Part shown: in pieces, positions 26,757 through 35,314 of the stretch
Layout of the letters: each line of letters starts with the position of its first letter
Position numbering within the stretch: position 1 is the stretch's first letter
Assembly (NCBI RefSeq): GCF_000237825.1
Contig: NZ_CM001377.1
Location: 1,364,001-1,428,000, forward strand
Length of the DNA stretch: 64,000 nt
DNA from: Thermanaerovibrio velox DSM 12556
GTDB lineage: Bacteria; Synergistota; Synergistia; Synergistales; Synergistaceae
Reading direction: 5' to 3'
Notes under the pieces: model-generated
What the model was told of the DNA's origin: nothing
The model's database searches: none
What the model saw: only the letters and a program-made list of their open reading frames with translations
Made by a program: the position numbers and the translations under genes

Positions 26757-27461
26757 TTAAGGGATGGACTCACCCCTAAGCCTGCGCCCGGTTATAACGA
26801 AGTACGCGAGCTCCGCCACGTTGGCGCAGTGATCCCCTATCCTCTCAAGGTGACGTCCCACCGCCAAAAGGGCCAGCACCTTGACGGCCCGCTCCCTTCC
26901 CACCTCACAGGACCCGCTGAAGACCCCCACTGCCCTCTCCCTCATCCGGCTCCAGAGGAGGTCCACCTGGTCATCCTTGTGGAAGACCGAAAGCGCCAGG
27001 TCCGGATCCAACCGGACCATGCAGTCCATCGCCTCGTCAAGCATCTCCATGCACTTGGAGAACATGGCGGGCAGCTCCTCCCACTCCTCGGGCATCTTGA
27101 AGGACCCAAAGGGGGAGAGCTCCTCCCCCACGTTCTGGGCCTCATCGCCAATCCTCTCCAGGTCCTTGGCTATGCGGAGCACCGCAAAGCAGAAGCGTAG
27201 GTCCTCCCTCAGGGGCTGTCTCAGGGCGATAAGCCGCAAGCACTCGCTCTCCACCTGGACCTCCATGGAATCCACCGGCATGTCATCCGGGATAGCCACG
27301 GACGCCCCGGAGGTGATAAAGGTATTCAAGACCCCCTCCAGGTTGTCTCGCACCAGGGCACCCATGGAGACCAGGAGCCCCATAAGGTGGTCCCTGTCTG
27401 CCTGGTCAAATCCCCCCTCATCCCCCTTTGAAGGGGAGCCGAAGAACCTTAAGGCCACCAA
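26757..27461 (-). CDS. phoU: PhoU-family phosphate regulatory protein
   Basis: 234 aa with the two three-helix PhoU repeats; the metal-binding motifs appear as KDLERIGDEAQNV and RHLERIGDHCANVAEL. PhoU represses the Pho regulon and restrains phosphate uptake. Translation starts at a TTG (27461) or the adjacent GTG (27458), overlapping the hydrolase stop by 13 bases, so it is translationally coupled. No pst genes are near; the NptA-like transporter at the window start is a distant possible partner. Confidence 0.93.
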   Translation of the reverse strand: MVALRFFGSPSKGDEGGFDQADRDHLMGLLVSMGALVRDNLEGVLNTFITSGASVAIPDDMPVDSMEVQVESECLRLIALRQPLREDLRFCFAVLRIAKDLERIGDEAQNVGEELSPFGSFKMPEEWEELPAMFSKCMEMLDEAMDCMVRLDPDLALSVFHKDDQVDLLWSRMRERAVGVFSGSCEVGRERAVKVLALLAVGRHLERIGDHCANVAELAYFVITGRRLRGESIP

Positions 27462-28285
27462 AGCCTCACCCGGTCCACCATCATCTTAAGGGGTTCCCTG
27501 GAGGGTTCGCCGTTAACTGTGCGGAACGAATGGTCAACCCCTGGTATCTCCTGAAGGAACTTGTTCTCCTCCGACAGCGGGACCAGGTCCACCAGCCGTC
27601 GGCAGGAACCCACGCTGAACAGGTCATCCTCGGTGCCCCTAAAGGCCGCGAAATACGATGAGTTCAACCCCTTAGCCCCCTCGTGAAGCACCGACCGGTC
27701 CGGCAGGGAGTTGAGTATGGGCAGCTCAAGCATGCCGAGGTCCGCATTGTCCCTCAGGGTATCCCCGGTCCCAGAGGTCACCACCCCCATTACCCGGTCC
27801 ACCGGGGGCTCCACCCCTAACATCCTGGAAGCCCCGGAGGCCAACAGCATGGCCCCTATGCCCCCAAGGGAGAACCCCCACAGCCACAGCCACTTAGGAT
27901 CCACCGTCTCCAAAGCCCCTCTAACCGCGCGACTAAGATCCTCCATCTCCTGGGCAAAGGTCTTGCCGGTAAAGGCCTCCCGGGCCCAACGGTTCTTATC
28001 GGATCCAAAGCTTCCGCGGTCCCGTCTCAACCTGCTGGTCTCAACCACCGCCGCCACGGCCCCTCTGGAGGCTATGAGCCTCCCAAGGTCTCCGTACTTG
28101 TTCCCCGGGTCCGGGAGGGCCGTGCCGTGCACCCCGTGAAAGACCACCATCAAACCACCATTCCAACCCTCCGCTGGACGAATGAGATGGACCAGCACCT
28201 TCTTGTCCCCGAAGGAACCATCTAGACAAAGGGTCTCAAAGTCAGCCGCTACATCTTTAAGGACAGACAAGGGAACACCCCCCAA
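27449..28285 (-). CDS. Alpha/beta hydrolase
   Basis: 278 aa from TTG 28285, or 273 aa from TTG 28270, which has GGGGGG seven bases upstream and is the better start. The nucleophile elbow is GFSLGG near residue 145 (preceded by WLWLW), the oxyanion region is FHGVHGT near 49, and the likely catalytic His is in GVDHSFR near 254. No specific family recognised; esterase or peptidase-like activity on small acyl compounds is possible. It follows buk by six bases and overlaps phoU. Confidence 0.75.
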   Translation of the reverse strand: MGGVPLSVLKDVAADFETLCLDGSFGDKKVLVHLIRPAEGWNGGLMVVFHGVHGTALPDPGNKYGDLGRLIASRGAVAAVVETSRLRRDRGSFGSDKNRWAREAFTGKTFAQEMEDLSRAVRGALETVDPKWLWLWGFSLGGIGAMLLASGASRMLGVEPPVDRVMGVVTSGTGDTLRDNADLGMLELPILNSLPDRSVLHEGAKGLNSSYFAAFRGTEDDLFSVGSCRRLVDLVPLSEENKFLQEIPGVDHSFRTVNGEPSREPLKMMVDRVRLWWP

Positions 28286-28291
28286 AAAAGA

Positions 28292-29368
28292 TCATCCCAA
28301 GGATCGGGCCTCCTCAACACCCGAGAGCACCGAAGAGGCACACACGGCAAGGTCCGCCAGTTCATCCTGCCCCTTTATGACCATGACGGGGGCGATCCAC
28401 CTACAACGCTCCTCCAGCCTTGAAACCAGAGAATCCCAAGAGGCAAGAGGCCCAGTGATCACTATCATGTCCACGATACCCTCGAGGACCGACGCCCTGG
28501 CGGCGATCTCCTTGACCACGGAGGAGACAAAGGCCTCAAAGACCAAGAGGGCCCGTTCGTCACCCTTCCGAAGCAGGGAATCCACCTCCCTGGGGGAATC
28601 GACCCCCAGGTGTCTCACAAGCCCCCCCTTGCGGGTTATCATCTCCGACAGCTCCTCCAGGTCATACCTGCCGCTGAAGACCATTTCAATAAGCCCCAGC
28701 ACCGGCAATCCCCCTGCCCTATGCAAAGACATGGGGCCCTCCCCCATGAGGGCATCGTTGACCTCTATGACCAGGCCGTCCCGATGGGCACCAACGCTAA
28801 TTCCCACCCCAAGGTGGGCCACCACCATGCGACAGCACCGGTAATCCTTGCCGAGCCTTAGAGCCCCAAGCCGGGCGGCGCTTCTCTGGGATAGGGCGTG
28901 GAAGACCGGATGGCGCTCGATCACCCCGGTACCCGATAGCTTGGCCTCCGGGAGGAGCTCGTCGGTGCTCACCGGATCACCAACGAGGGGGATCCCCATC
29001 GGGTGCCTCATGGAAAGCTCCATGACCAAGAGCCCTCCCAGGTTGGACACGTGATGTCCGAATGACTCCCTCTCTAACACCTCCACCATTCGGCGGGTGA
29101 CCACGTAGGGCCCTCCCGGCACCGGACCGAGAATGCCCCCGGTGGAGATGAAACACTCCACCCGGTCGATATCAAACCCATGTTCCGCCGCCAAGTCCTC
29201 AACCGCCTGAACCCGAAGGCCAAGCTGGTCCTTCAGCCGAGGGTACCTAATAAGGTCCTCCTTTCGATGGGACAGCTCCTGACGCAAAAGGACCGCCGGA
29301 CCTCTGAAAAGACCCACATGGGTGGAATCCAGCCGGGGTGACAGGGAAAGTATTAGGGGGTCTTTCAT
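28292..29368 (-). CDS. buk: Butyrate kinase family protein
   Basis: 358 aa, the usual Buk length. Acetokinase-fold motifs: LSLSPRLDSTHVGLF (N-terminal beta-hairpin, phosphate 1), VAHLGVGISVGAHRDG, GEGPMSLHRAGGLP and VITGPLASW. It makes ATP from butyryl- or branched-chain acyl-phosphate. With ptb directly upstream it forms the classical pair for substrate-level phosphorylation. The sequence deviates from canonical Buk in places (TDELL rather than other variants), so branched-chain acyl substrates from amino acids are plausible. ATG at 29368 follows AAAGGGG. Confidence 0.85.
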   Translation of the reverse strand: MKDPLILSLSPRLDSTHVGLFRGPAVLLRQELSHRKEDLIRYPRLKDQLGLRVQAVEDLAAEHGFDIDRVECFISTGGILGPVPGGPYVVTRRMVEVLERESFGHHVSNLGGLLVMELSMRHPMGIPLVGDPVSTDELLPEAKLSGTGVIERHPVFHALSQRSAARLGALRLGKDYRCCRMVVAHLGVGISVGAHRDGLVIEVNDALMGEGPMSLHRAGGLPVLGLIEMVFSGRYDLEELSEMITRKGGLVRHLGVDSPREVDSLLRKGDERALLVFEAFVSSVVKEIAARASVLEGIVDMIVITGPLASWDSLVSRLEERCRWIAPVMVIKGQDELADLAVCASSVLSGVEEARSLG

Positions 29369-29469
29369 GGGAACACCCCTTTCTTAAGGGTTCGCCAACC
29401 TAGGAGTTCGACGCTTGGCGTTCAATTTTGGTAACAAACCAGTCTCAGCGGAGCACATTCCTCTACAGG

Positions 29470-29475
29470 ATTATA
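29470..29475 (-). promoter_or_regulatory. -10-like TATAAT between ptb and buk
   Basis: TATAAT on the minus strand (29475-29470) in an AT-rich patch preceded by TTTGTA; no good -35. It may give buk its own transcript beyond the hairpin after ptb. Confidence 0.35.
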
Positions 29476-29503
29476 TACAAACAGCAATGAAGGCGCGCCG
29501 GAG

Positions 29504-29544
29504 AAGGACCGCGCCGCCGGAGGAAATCCCAGGGCGCGGTCCTT
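29504..29544 (-). terminator. Hairpin after ptb
   Basis: AAGGACCGCGCC (29504-29515) pairs with GGCGCGGTCCTT (29533-29544), 12 pairs, seven bases after the ptb stop. On the minus strand CTCCGG follows rather than a U run, so it may act as an mRNA stabiliser or attenuator as well as a terminator. Confidence 0.55.
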
Positions 29545-29550
29545 AAGGGT

Positions 29551-30471
29551 CTACTTCTTGGAGAACGCCGCCATGGCAACCGCGGAAGCTATGGAGAGGA
29601 GCTTGGTCTCCGCGGAGTCGGAACGGCTGGTGAGCACGATGGGAGCCTTGGCACCTACCACGAGACCCGCGGTCTTGCCCTTGGCGAAGTATATTATGGC
29701 CTTGGCCATCATGTTGCCCGCCTCGATGTCAGGCACCATGAGCACGTCCGCGTGACCGGCAACCTCGGATACTATGCCCTTGTGGCGGGCCGCCTCCTCG
29801 CTGACCGCGTTGTCCAACGCCAACGGGCCGTCTATGATGCAACCCTTTATCTGCCCCCGACGGTTCATCTGCACCAGCGCCGCCGCATCAAGGGTGGGCG
29901 GCATGTCCGGGTTTACCACCTCAACCGCCGCCAGCACCGCCACCTTGGGGCACTCTATACCAAAGGAGTGGGCCACCTTGACCACGTTCTCCACTATGGA
30001 GACCTTGGCGGGCAGATCGGGGTACATGTTAAAGGCCGGGTCGGTGATGAAGAAGATCCTGTCATAGCCCTCCACATCGTGAATGTAAACGTGGGACAGC
30101 AGGGAACCGGTTCTAAGACCCTTCTCCTTGTTCAGAACCGCCTTCAGGAAGTTGGCGGTCTTAACCATGCCCTTCATGAGGATGTGAGCCTTACCAGAGG
30201 AAACCTGCTCCACCGCCGCCAGGGCAGCTACGGCCTCACCGCCCCTCTCGTCCACAACCTCGTACTTGGAGAGGTCCACCCCCAACTTAGAAGCCACGGC
30301 ACCTATCTTGTCCGCATCACCAACCAGGATGGCCTCGGCAATGCCCTTAACCCTGGCCTCCTCCACCGCCTCCAGAACCTCCGCGTCGTCAGCGCAGGCC
30401 ACGCTTATCTTGAGGGGCCCCACCTCCCTGGCGTAATCAAGGAGCTCAGACAGTGAACGCAGCTGTTTCAT
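29551..30471 (-). CDS. ptb: Phosphate acyltransferase (phosphotransbutyrylase)
   Basis: 306 aa, typical for Ptb. Family motifs: ILVGDADKI, HILMKGMVKTANFLKAVL, LRTGSLLSHV, FFITDPAFNMYPDL and LMVPDIEAGNMMAKAI, with APIVLTSRSDS at the end. It converts butyryl-CoA (or branched acyl-CoA) to acyl-phosphate, which buk turns into ATP. It has its own promoter and a downstream hairpin. Confidence 0.93.
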   Translation of the reverse strand: MKQLRSLSELLDYAREVGPLKISVACADDAEVLEAVEEARVKGIAEAILVGDADKIGAVASKLGVDLSKYEVVDERGGEAVAALAAVEQVSSGKAHILMKGMVKTANFLKAVLNKEKGLRTGSLLSHVYIHDVEGYDRIFFITDPAFNMYPDLPAKVSIVENVVKVAHSFGIECPKVAVLAAVEVVNPDMPPTLDAAALVQMNRRGQIKGCIIDGPLALDNAVSEEAARHKGIVSEVAGHADVLMVPDIEAGNMMAKAIIYFAKGKTAGLVVGAKAPIVLTSRSDSAETKLLSIASAVAMAAFSKK

Positions 30472-30510
30472 AGAAACCGGACCTCCCTATGACTTGGAAT
30501 TAAACCCTAA

Positions 30511-30522
30511 TGCCCAAGGGCA
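30511..30522. repeat. Short inverted repeat in the ptb leader
   Basis: TGCCC-AA-GGGCA (30511-30522), about 16 bases downstream of the ptb -10. Possible operator or small hairpin; only five base pairs. Confidence 0.25.
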
Positions 30523-30537
30523 CTACGACACGAACAC

Positions 30538-30566
30538 ATTATACTCCCCCTCCACATGAGGTAACA
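30538..30566 (-). promoter_or_regulatory. Promoter of ptb
   Basis: Perfect TATAAT on the minus strand at 30543-30538; -35 candidate TGTTAC at 30566-30561 with a 17-base spacer is weak. Confidence 0.5.
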
Positions 30567-30757
30567 GCGATTCCATACCAGCAAGGGCAAGAAACCATAT
30601 CTTAAATATCAAAAAAGTACACACCGCCCAGTTCCACGCCCACATCTACCATCATGGGCCGGTGAATGATAAAGTATCCCCTGCGGGAACGTGTCTATGC
30701 ACTGAAAAGCATGGTTGACACCAACCGCCACAAAGGCAGGACAGGAGGGAGTTCTCA

Positions 30758-31336
30758 ATGGAACGGGATAAATCTCTTGGGGAGCGATTCGGCCTTGGGC
30801 GTTTTTCCACCAGAGAGGTGGTGGTGATGGGGCTTCTGGTGGCGATGAACATAGTGCTGACCCGGGTGGCCAGCATAAGGATAGCCATAGGGTCGGTGGA
30901 GGGCATAAGGATAGGGTTCGGCACCCTCCCGGTGGTGTTCGGTTCCCTTTCCATGGGCCCCCTTGCCGGGGGGCTGATAGGGGCCGTGGGGGACCTCATA
31001 GGGTATTGGGTCAACCCCATGGGGCCCTACATGCCTCATTTCACCATCACGTACACCGTCGGAGGCGTGCTGCCGGGGCTCATATTCCGCTCCATGCCCG
31101 GTAAGTGGCGGAACACGTGGACCATGGGGCTTTCCATAGGGATACCTCACGTGATCATGTCCTGCATAGTGGTGCCCCTTCTCCTCGAACATCTGTTCTC
31201 CCTGCCCGTGGCGGTTACCATGCCCCCGAGGTTCATAGCCGCCGCTTTCATCATACCCTCTTACACCTTGATATGCAGGGCCCTTATCGCCCGCACCGGA
31301 TCCCAGGGATGGTTCATCCGCACACTTCTGCCGTGA
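30758..31336 (+). CDS. ECF transporter S component, folate family (FolT-like)
   Basis: 192 aa with six predicted membrane helices. The sequence LVAMNIVLTRVASIRI, the Arg-rich loop VEGIRIGFGTLPVVFGSL and PLAGGLIGAVGDLIGY are typical of FolT S components, including the folate-contacting first loop. It would bind a folate and dock on a shared EcfAAT module, which is not in this window. ATG at 30758 follows GGAGGGAG. Its stop overlaps the lysK stop by 23 bases, tail to tail. No tetrahydrofolate riboswitch was recognised upstream. Confidence 0.85.
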   Translation: MERDKSLGERFGLGRFSTREVVVMGLLVAMNIVLTRVASIRIAIGSVEGIRIGFGTLPVVFGSLSMGPLAGGLIGAVGDLIGYWVNPMGPYMPHFTITYTVGGVLPGLIFRSMPGKWRNTWTMGLSIGIPHVIMSCIVVPLLLEHLFSLPVAVTMPPRFIAAAFIIPSYTLICRALIARTGSQGWFIRTLLP

Positions 31337-32336
31337 TGTGGGTAAGACCAATCCTCAAGACCTCTATGGACTTAAGATAATCTTCTACCCTCAGCCTCTC
31401 CTCATCGGTGTGGTCCAACCGGGAATCCCCGGGACCGTAGACCCCCATCGGGCATCCCAGGGGGGCCAAAACGTTCATATCGCAGGTGCCCATCTTGGAA
31501 AGCAGCCTTGGGGTCATGCGGAAGGATCTTATGGCCCTCCGCATGGCCCTAACCACCAGGTCATCGCTCCCTACCCCGTGAGGTTCGATGGCTTCTAAGA
31601 CCCTGATGGATACCCCTTCCGTACCGGCGGACAGCACATCACGGGCAACCTCCACGGAGCTTCCCAATGGGACCCTCACGTCCAGCCTCACCCTGGCGCT
31701 GCGTTCCCCCACGTCAACCCCTTCCATCATGGCCACCGCACAGGAGAACCCCTCCATGGATGACACCGCCTCCACCGCCCTCGCCGCCTGGACCAACACA
31801 TCGGTGAGAGGCCCCCGGTGACATGACCTGTGGGAACCACCGTCGGAGGCGTAAAACTCCGCCAGAAGACGTCCTCGGTAAGAAACAGCCACCCCATCGG
31901 AACCGGTGGGCTCCCCCACCAGCAAGGCCCTAACCCCCTTCAGCCACGTCAAGGCATGTCTGGCCCCCCTCGAATCCTCTTCCTCCCCCACCGCTCCTAT
32001 AAACACGAGGGAAACCCCGGGGGGAACTTCCACCGCACCCCCTGCCACCGCCAGGGCGCACAGGGGCCCCTTGGCATCCACCGTCCCACGTCCCCAAAGC
32101 TCTCCCGCCTCCATCCGAACCGCAGGCCCCCCGGGCACGGTGTCCACGTGCCCCACCAGGGCAACAACCGAAGGCCCGGTACCCCTCACCGCCACTACAT
32201 TCCCCGCCCCATCGATGATCACCCGTTCCCATCCGAAACACCCCAGGTTCTCCACAAGAAAGGCACAGGCCCTCTCCTCCATGAAGCTCGGGCTGGGGAT
32301 CTCCACTAGCCCCCTAAGGAGTTCCACCGGATCCAT
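31314..32336 (-). CDS. lysK: [LysW]-lysine/ornithine hydrolase, M20 family
   Basis: 340 aa. M20 metal ligands are visible as LVGHVDTVPG, GRGTVDAKGPL, GEEEDSRGAR and LVGEPTGS. The length and KMGTCDMNVL, HTDEER region agree with LysK. It releases the finished amino acid from the LysW carrier. ATG at 32336 overlaps the lysJ end by 23 bases and has GGAGG six bases upstream. It is the last gene of the LysW locus. Confidence 0.9.
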   Translation of the reverse strand: MDPVELLRGLVEIPSPSFMEERACAFLVENLGCFGWERVIIDGAGNVVAVRGTGPSVVALVGHVDTVPGGPAVRMEAGELWGRGTVDAKGPLCALAVAGGAVEVPPGVSLVFIGAVGEEEDSRGARHALTWLKGVRALLVGEPTGSDGVAVSYRGRLLAEFYASDGGSHRSCHRGPLTDVLVQAARAVEAVSSMEGFSCAVAMMEGVDVGERSARVRLDVRVPLGSSVEVARDVLSAGTEGVSIRVLEAIEPHGVGSDDLVVRAMRRAIRSFRMTPRLLSKMGTCDMNVLAPLGCPMGVYGPGDSRLDHTDEERLRVEDYLKSIEVLRIGLTHITAEVCG

Positions 32337-33456
32337 GGGACACCTCCGAAACCGTCAGCCTAAGGGCCTCAAATACCAGCTCCGCATCCTCCCGGGTGGC
32401 ATGAAAGGAGGGGAGAAACCGAACCACCCTAGGTCCCGCGGGAAGCGCCAGCACCCCCTTGGACTGAAGAGACCTCACCACCAGGGAGGAGTCCACCGGC
32501 ACCTCCACGCCGGTCATGGAGCCAAGGCCCCTAACCACAAGCCCAAGCCCCAGCACCCGCTCCCGGAACTCCTCCATGACAGCACATATCCCGGCGGAAG
32601 CCCCCTCCATGACCCTTTGTATCCCGTAAGCCCCCATGGCACAGGCCAAGGGATTGCCCCCGTAGGTGGACCCGTGAAGCCCGGGGGCAAAGTCCCCGAG
32701 GTCGGATCTCCAGAGGGTCATCCCACAAGGGAAGCCCCCCGCAAGCCCCTTGGCAAGGCACACCACCTGGGGGTTCAAACCCACCAAGGGGCTCGCCAAA
32801 ATGGGCCCGCAGCGTCCCATGCCGGTCTGGACCTCGTCGGCCACCAGTATGGCCCCGTTCCTCTGGCAGGCCTCGCTTATGGCCCGGCCTAAGCCCTCAG
32901 GAAGGGGGTTAACACCCCCCTCGCCCTGAACGGGTTCAACGAAGACCGCCGCCACCCGGTCATCCACCCTCTCCGGCACCATCTCCGGGGAAAGATGCTC
33001 AACCTGAGGGATCAACCGTCTAAAGGGCTCCTTGTAGCGGGGGTTGAACGTCAACCCCAGGGCCCCCAGGGTCCTCCCGTGAAAAGCCCGCCGTAAGGCT
33101 ATGATCCTGTCCCTGGAGGGCCTAAGGTAAACGCAGAGCTTAAGCGCCGCCTCCAGGGCCTCGGTGCCGCTGTTGCAGAGGACGAAACGCATGCCCGGGA
33201 AGGCCCTCATAACCTGCTCCCCCAGGGCCTCCCTTGAGGGATGGCCGAACCCCGCCCCCACCGCCCAAAGGCCTTCGGCGGCGCGCTTGAGCGTCTCCAC
33301 CATCCCAGGGTCACGGTGGCCGAATATGGCGGCCCCATGGGCGGTAAACCAGTCCACATACTCCCTGCCGTCCTCATCAACCACCCTGCCGAGGTTTCCA
33401 GAGGTCAGCGAGATGCCGCGGTTTCCATACATTGAGCTGAGCGGGTTGAACAAAAC
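32314..33456 (-). CDS. lysJ: [LysW]-aminoadipate/glutamate semialdehyde aminotransferase
   Basis: 380 aa from GTG 33456, which has GGGGAGGGGGG just upstream and overlaps lysZ by 52 bases; an ATG at 33432 has no ribosome site. Class III aminotransferase: CNSGTEALEAALKL, FHGRTLGALG, ILVADEVQTGMGR with the PLP Lys in LAKGLAGG, and HGSTYGGNPLA. It is PLP-dependent and aminates the LysW-bound semialdehyde using glutamate. It resembles ArgD, but the LysW gene context decides the name. Confidence 0.9.
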   Translation of the reverse strand, partial: VLFNPLSSMYGNRGISLTSGNLGRVVDEDGREYVDWFTAHGAAIFGHRDPGMVETLKRAAEGLWAVGAGFGHPSREALGEQVMRAFPGMRFVLCNSGTEALEAALKLCVYLRPSRDRIIALRRAFHGRTLGALGLTFNPRYKEPFRRLIPQVEHLSPEMVPERVDDRVAAVFVEPVQGEGGVNPLPEGLGRAISEACQRNGAILVADEVQTGMGRCGPILASPLVGLNPQVVCLAKGLAGGFPCGMTLWRSDLGDFAPGLHGSTYGGNPLACAMGAYGIQRVMEGASAGICAVMEEFRERVLGLGLVVRGLGSMTGVEVPVDSSLVVRSLQSKGVLALPAGPRVVRFLPSFHATREDAELVFEALRLTVSEVSHGSGGTP

Positions 33457-34238
33457 ACGGTCCCCCCTCCCCCTAATGCCCTTCCAATGGGGTTTTGGAG
33501 CCTTCCGTCCCCTATTACCACCCTTTGGACTCCCCCCATCAACGCCTCCCTGGCAGCCAACACCTTCCTCTTCATGTTCCCCTGGGCGGCCGCATCCGCC
33601 GCATCCCACTCGTCCAAGCCCACGCGGCTTATGAGGCTTGAGGGATCGGAGGGGTCCAAGAGAAGACCTGGGGTGTTGGTGAGCATCACCATCACGGAAG
33701 CCTCCAGGGTGGAGGCCGCGGCGGCCGCGAGCCTGTCCCCGTCTACGTTTATAAGGACCCCATCACACGCCGCTAAGGGGGGCAAAAGCGGCAGCTTCCC
33801 CTGCTCCAAGGCGCTCAATATGAGGTCCTCCCGAACCTCCGCAACCCTTCCGCTGTAATTGCCCCTTAGGATCCTAACCCGGCCGCCCTCCAGGGACCTC
33901 AAGCAGTCCTTCCGTTCCCCCTCCGCGGGGGTCAGAACCTGGCAAGACACCCCCAAGGCCTCCATCCGCTCCGCTATTGACCGGGAAACCGCGAAGGCCG
34001 CCTCCTCGAACACACACCTCTCCAAGGGGCCCACAAACCGGCTGCGGTAACCAGAGGGACTCACCACGTGGCGAACCTCCACACCCCTTTCCGCACAGAG
34101 GCGCTCCATCATACCGCTTGCCCCGTGGACGAGCACCCAGCGCTCTCCGCTGCGAAAGCGGCAGGCCAGCTCCTCTAAAAGGGGCTCCAGCCTGTTGCCT
34201 GAGGCCCCGCCTATCTTCACAACCCCAAACACGCACAT
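33405..34238 (-). CDS. lysZ: [LysW]-aminoadipate/glutamate kinase
   Basis: 277 aa from ATG 34238, nine bases after AGGAGGG. Amino acid kinase fold: VVKIGGASGN, LVHGASGMME, LPLLPPLAACDGVLINVDGD and LTNTPGLLLD. It phosphorylates the side-chain carboxylate of the LysW-linked substrate. SGYRSRFVGPLE matches the substrate loop of the LysZ/ArgB group. It starts 20 bases after lysY. Confidence 0.92.
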   Translation of the reverse strand: MCVFGVVKIGGASGNRLEPLLEELACRFRSGERWVLVHGASGMMERLCAERGVEVRHVVSPSGYRSRFVGPLERCVFEEAAFAVSRSIAERMEALGVSCQVLTPAEGERKDCLRSLEGGRVRILRGNYSGRVAEVREDLILSALEQGKLPLLPPLAACDGVLINVDGDRLAAAAASTLEASVMVMLTNTPGLLLDPSDPSSLISRVGLDEWDAADAAAQGNMKRKVLAAREALMGGVQRVVIGDGRLQNPIGRALGGGGTVFCSTRSAQCMETAASR

Positions 34239-34258
34239 TGATACCATCCCTCCTAGCG

Positions 34259-35314
34259 TCACGCGGGATATACGGGGGGCATGGCGAGCCCCTCGTCCTC
34301 CGGAAGTCCAAGCATGAGGTTTGCGCACTGCACCGCCGTTCCGGCGGCCCCCTTCATAAGGTTGTCTATCCCGGACCCAATGAGCAGCCTTCTACCGGTG
34401 CGGTCAAGCACAAACCCCACCATGGCCCGGTTGCTGCCGAGCACCAACTTCGGGTCCGGGATCCTAAGGTGAACCGGTCTTGCGGGGCAAAGGTCCACGA
34501 AGGGCTCGCTTCCAAAGGCCCCCCGGCAGGCCCTCCAAAGGTCCGCCTCGGACACCGGGTCCTTAAACCTCACGTGAGCAAGGCACTGAACCCCCCGGAC
34601 CGCCTCCACCGCCGTAAGGGTCATGGAGAGGGATTGAGCCGGTATGTTAAGCTCCTGGACTACCTCCGCCATGTGGCGATGAACGAAAGGGGATACGAGC
34701 CTCATGGCCCGGCTCCTGAAGACGTGCATGCCGCCCTCCGAGGGCCTGCTGCCCCCCTCGGACGAACCGGCCCGGCACTCAACGTTCACGTCCAACACGT
34801 TGGCCCACAGGGGAGAGCTAACCAGGGGGTAAAGGCACAACAGGACCCCCGTGGCGTTGCATCCAACCCCGCTCACCAACCGGGCGGAGGCTATCTTCTC
34901 GCGGTTAAGCTCCGGCAGTCCGTACACGAAGGAACCTAAAAACTGTGGACAAGGGTGCTTCCCATACCAAATCTCGTGTTCCCTCGGGTCCCTAAGGCGA
35001 AAATCCCCGGACAGGTCCACTATCCTGCGCCCCCCTTCCACCAGGGGCATCAGCCCCTCCACCCAAGGGGCGCTTTTCCCGTGAGGAAGGGCAAGGAAGA
35101 TCAAGTCCCATTCACCCTCCAACACGGCCTCCGGAGAGACGAAGGTCCTGGATCTATAGGCATAGGCCAAATGGGGGTGGGAGGACCTCACCGGCTGTCC
35201 CTCGGACGAGGAGGAACATATGAGGGACACCTCCAGGTGGGGATGCTGGCAGAGTATTCTAAGGAGCTCTCCCCCCGCAAGGCCCGCGGCTCCCATGACG
35301 GCTACCCTATGCAT
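34259..35314 (-). CDS. lysY: [LysW]-aminoadipyl/glutamyl phosphate reductase
   Basis: 351 aa from ATG 35314 (GGAGG eight bases upstream); the frame remains open far upstream but that part is a shadow of the citrate-synthase-like gene. The nucleotide-binding motif is VMGAAGLAGGELLR, the catalytic Cys lies in GVGCNATGVLL and the catalytic His in the FVHRHMAEV segment. It reduces the LysW-acyl phosphate to a semialdehyde with NADPH, like ArgC. It overlaps the preceding stop by 13 bases. Confidence 0.92.
   Translation of the reverse strand: MHRVAVMGAAGLAGGELLRILCQHPHLEVSLICSSSSEGQPVRSSHPHLAYAYRSRTFVSPEAVLEGEWDLIFLALPHGKSAPWVEGLMPLVEGGRRIVDLSGDFRLRDPREHEIWYGKHPCPQFLGSFVYGLPELNREKIASARLVSGVGCNATGVLLCLYPLVSSPLWANVLDVNVECRAGSSEGGSRPSEGGMHVFRSRAMRLVSPFVHRHMAEVVQELNIPAQSLSMTLTAVEAVRGVQCLAHVRFKDPVSEADLWRACRGAFGSEPFVDLCPARPVHLRIPDPKLVLGSNRAMVGFVLDRTGRRLLIGSGIDNLMKGAAGTAVQCANLMLGLPEDEGLAMPPVYPA

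Noticed and set aside
30661-30757. Tetrahydrofolate riboswitch or promoter at the TTGACA (30715-30720) before the folT-like gene
   Set aside because: The conserved folate riboswitch blocks are missing and no -10 lies 16-18 bases after the TTGACA.
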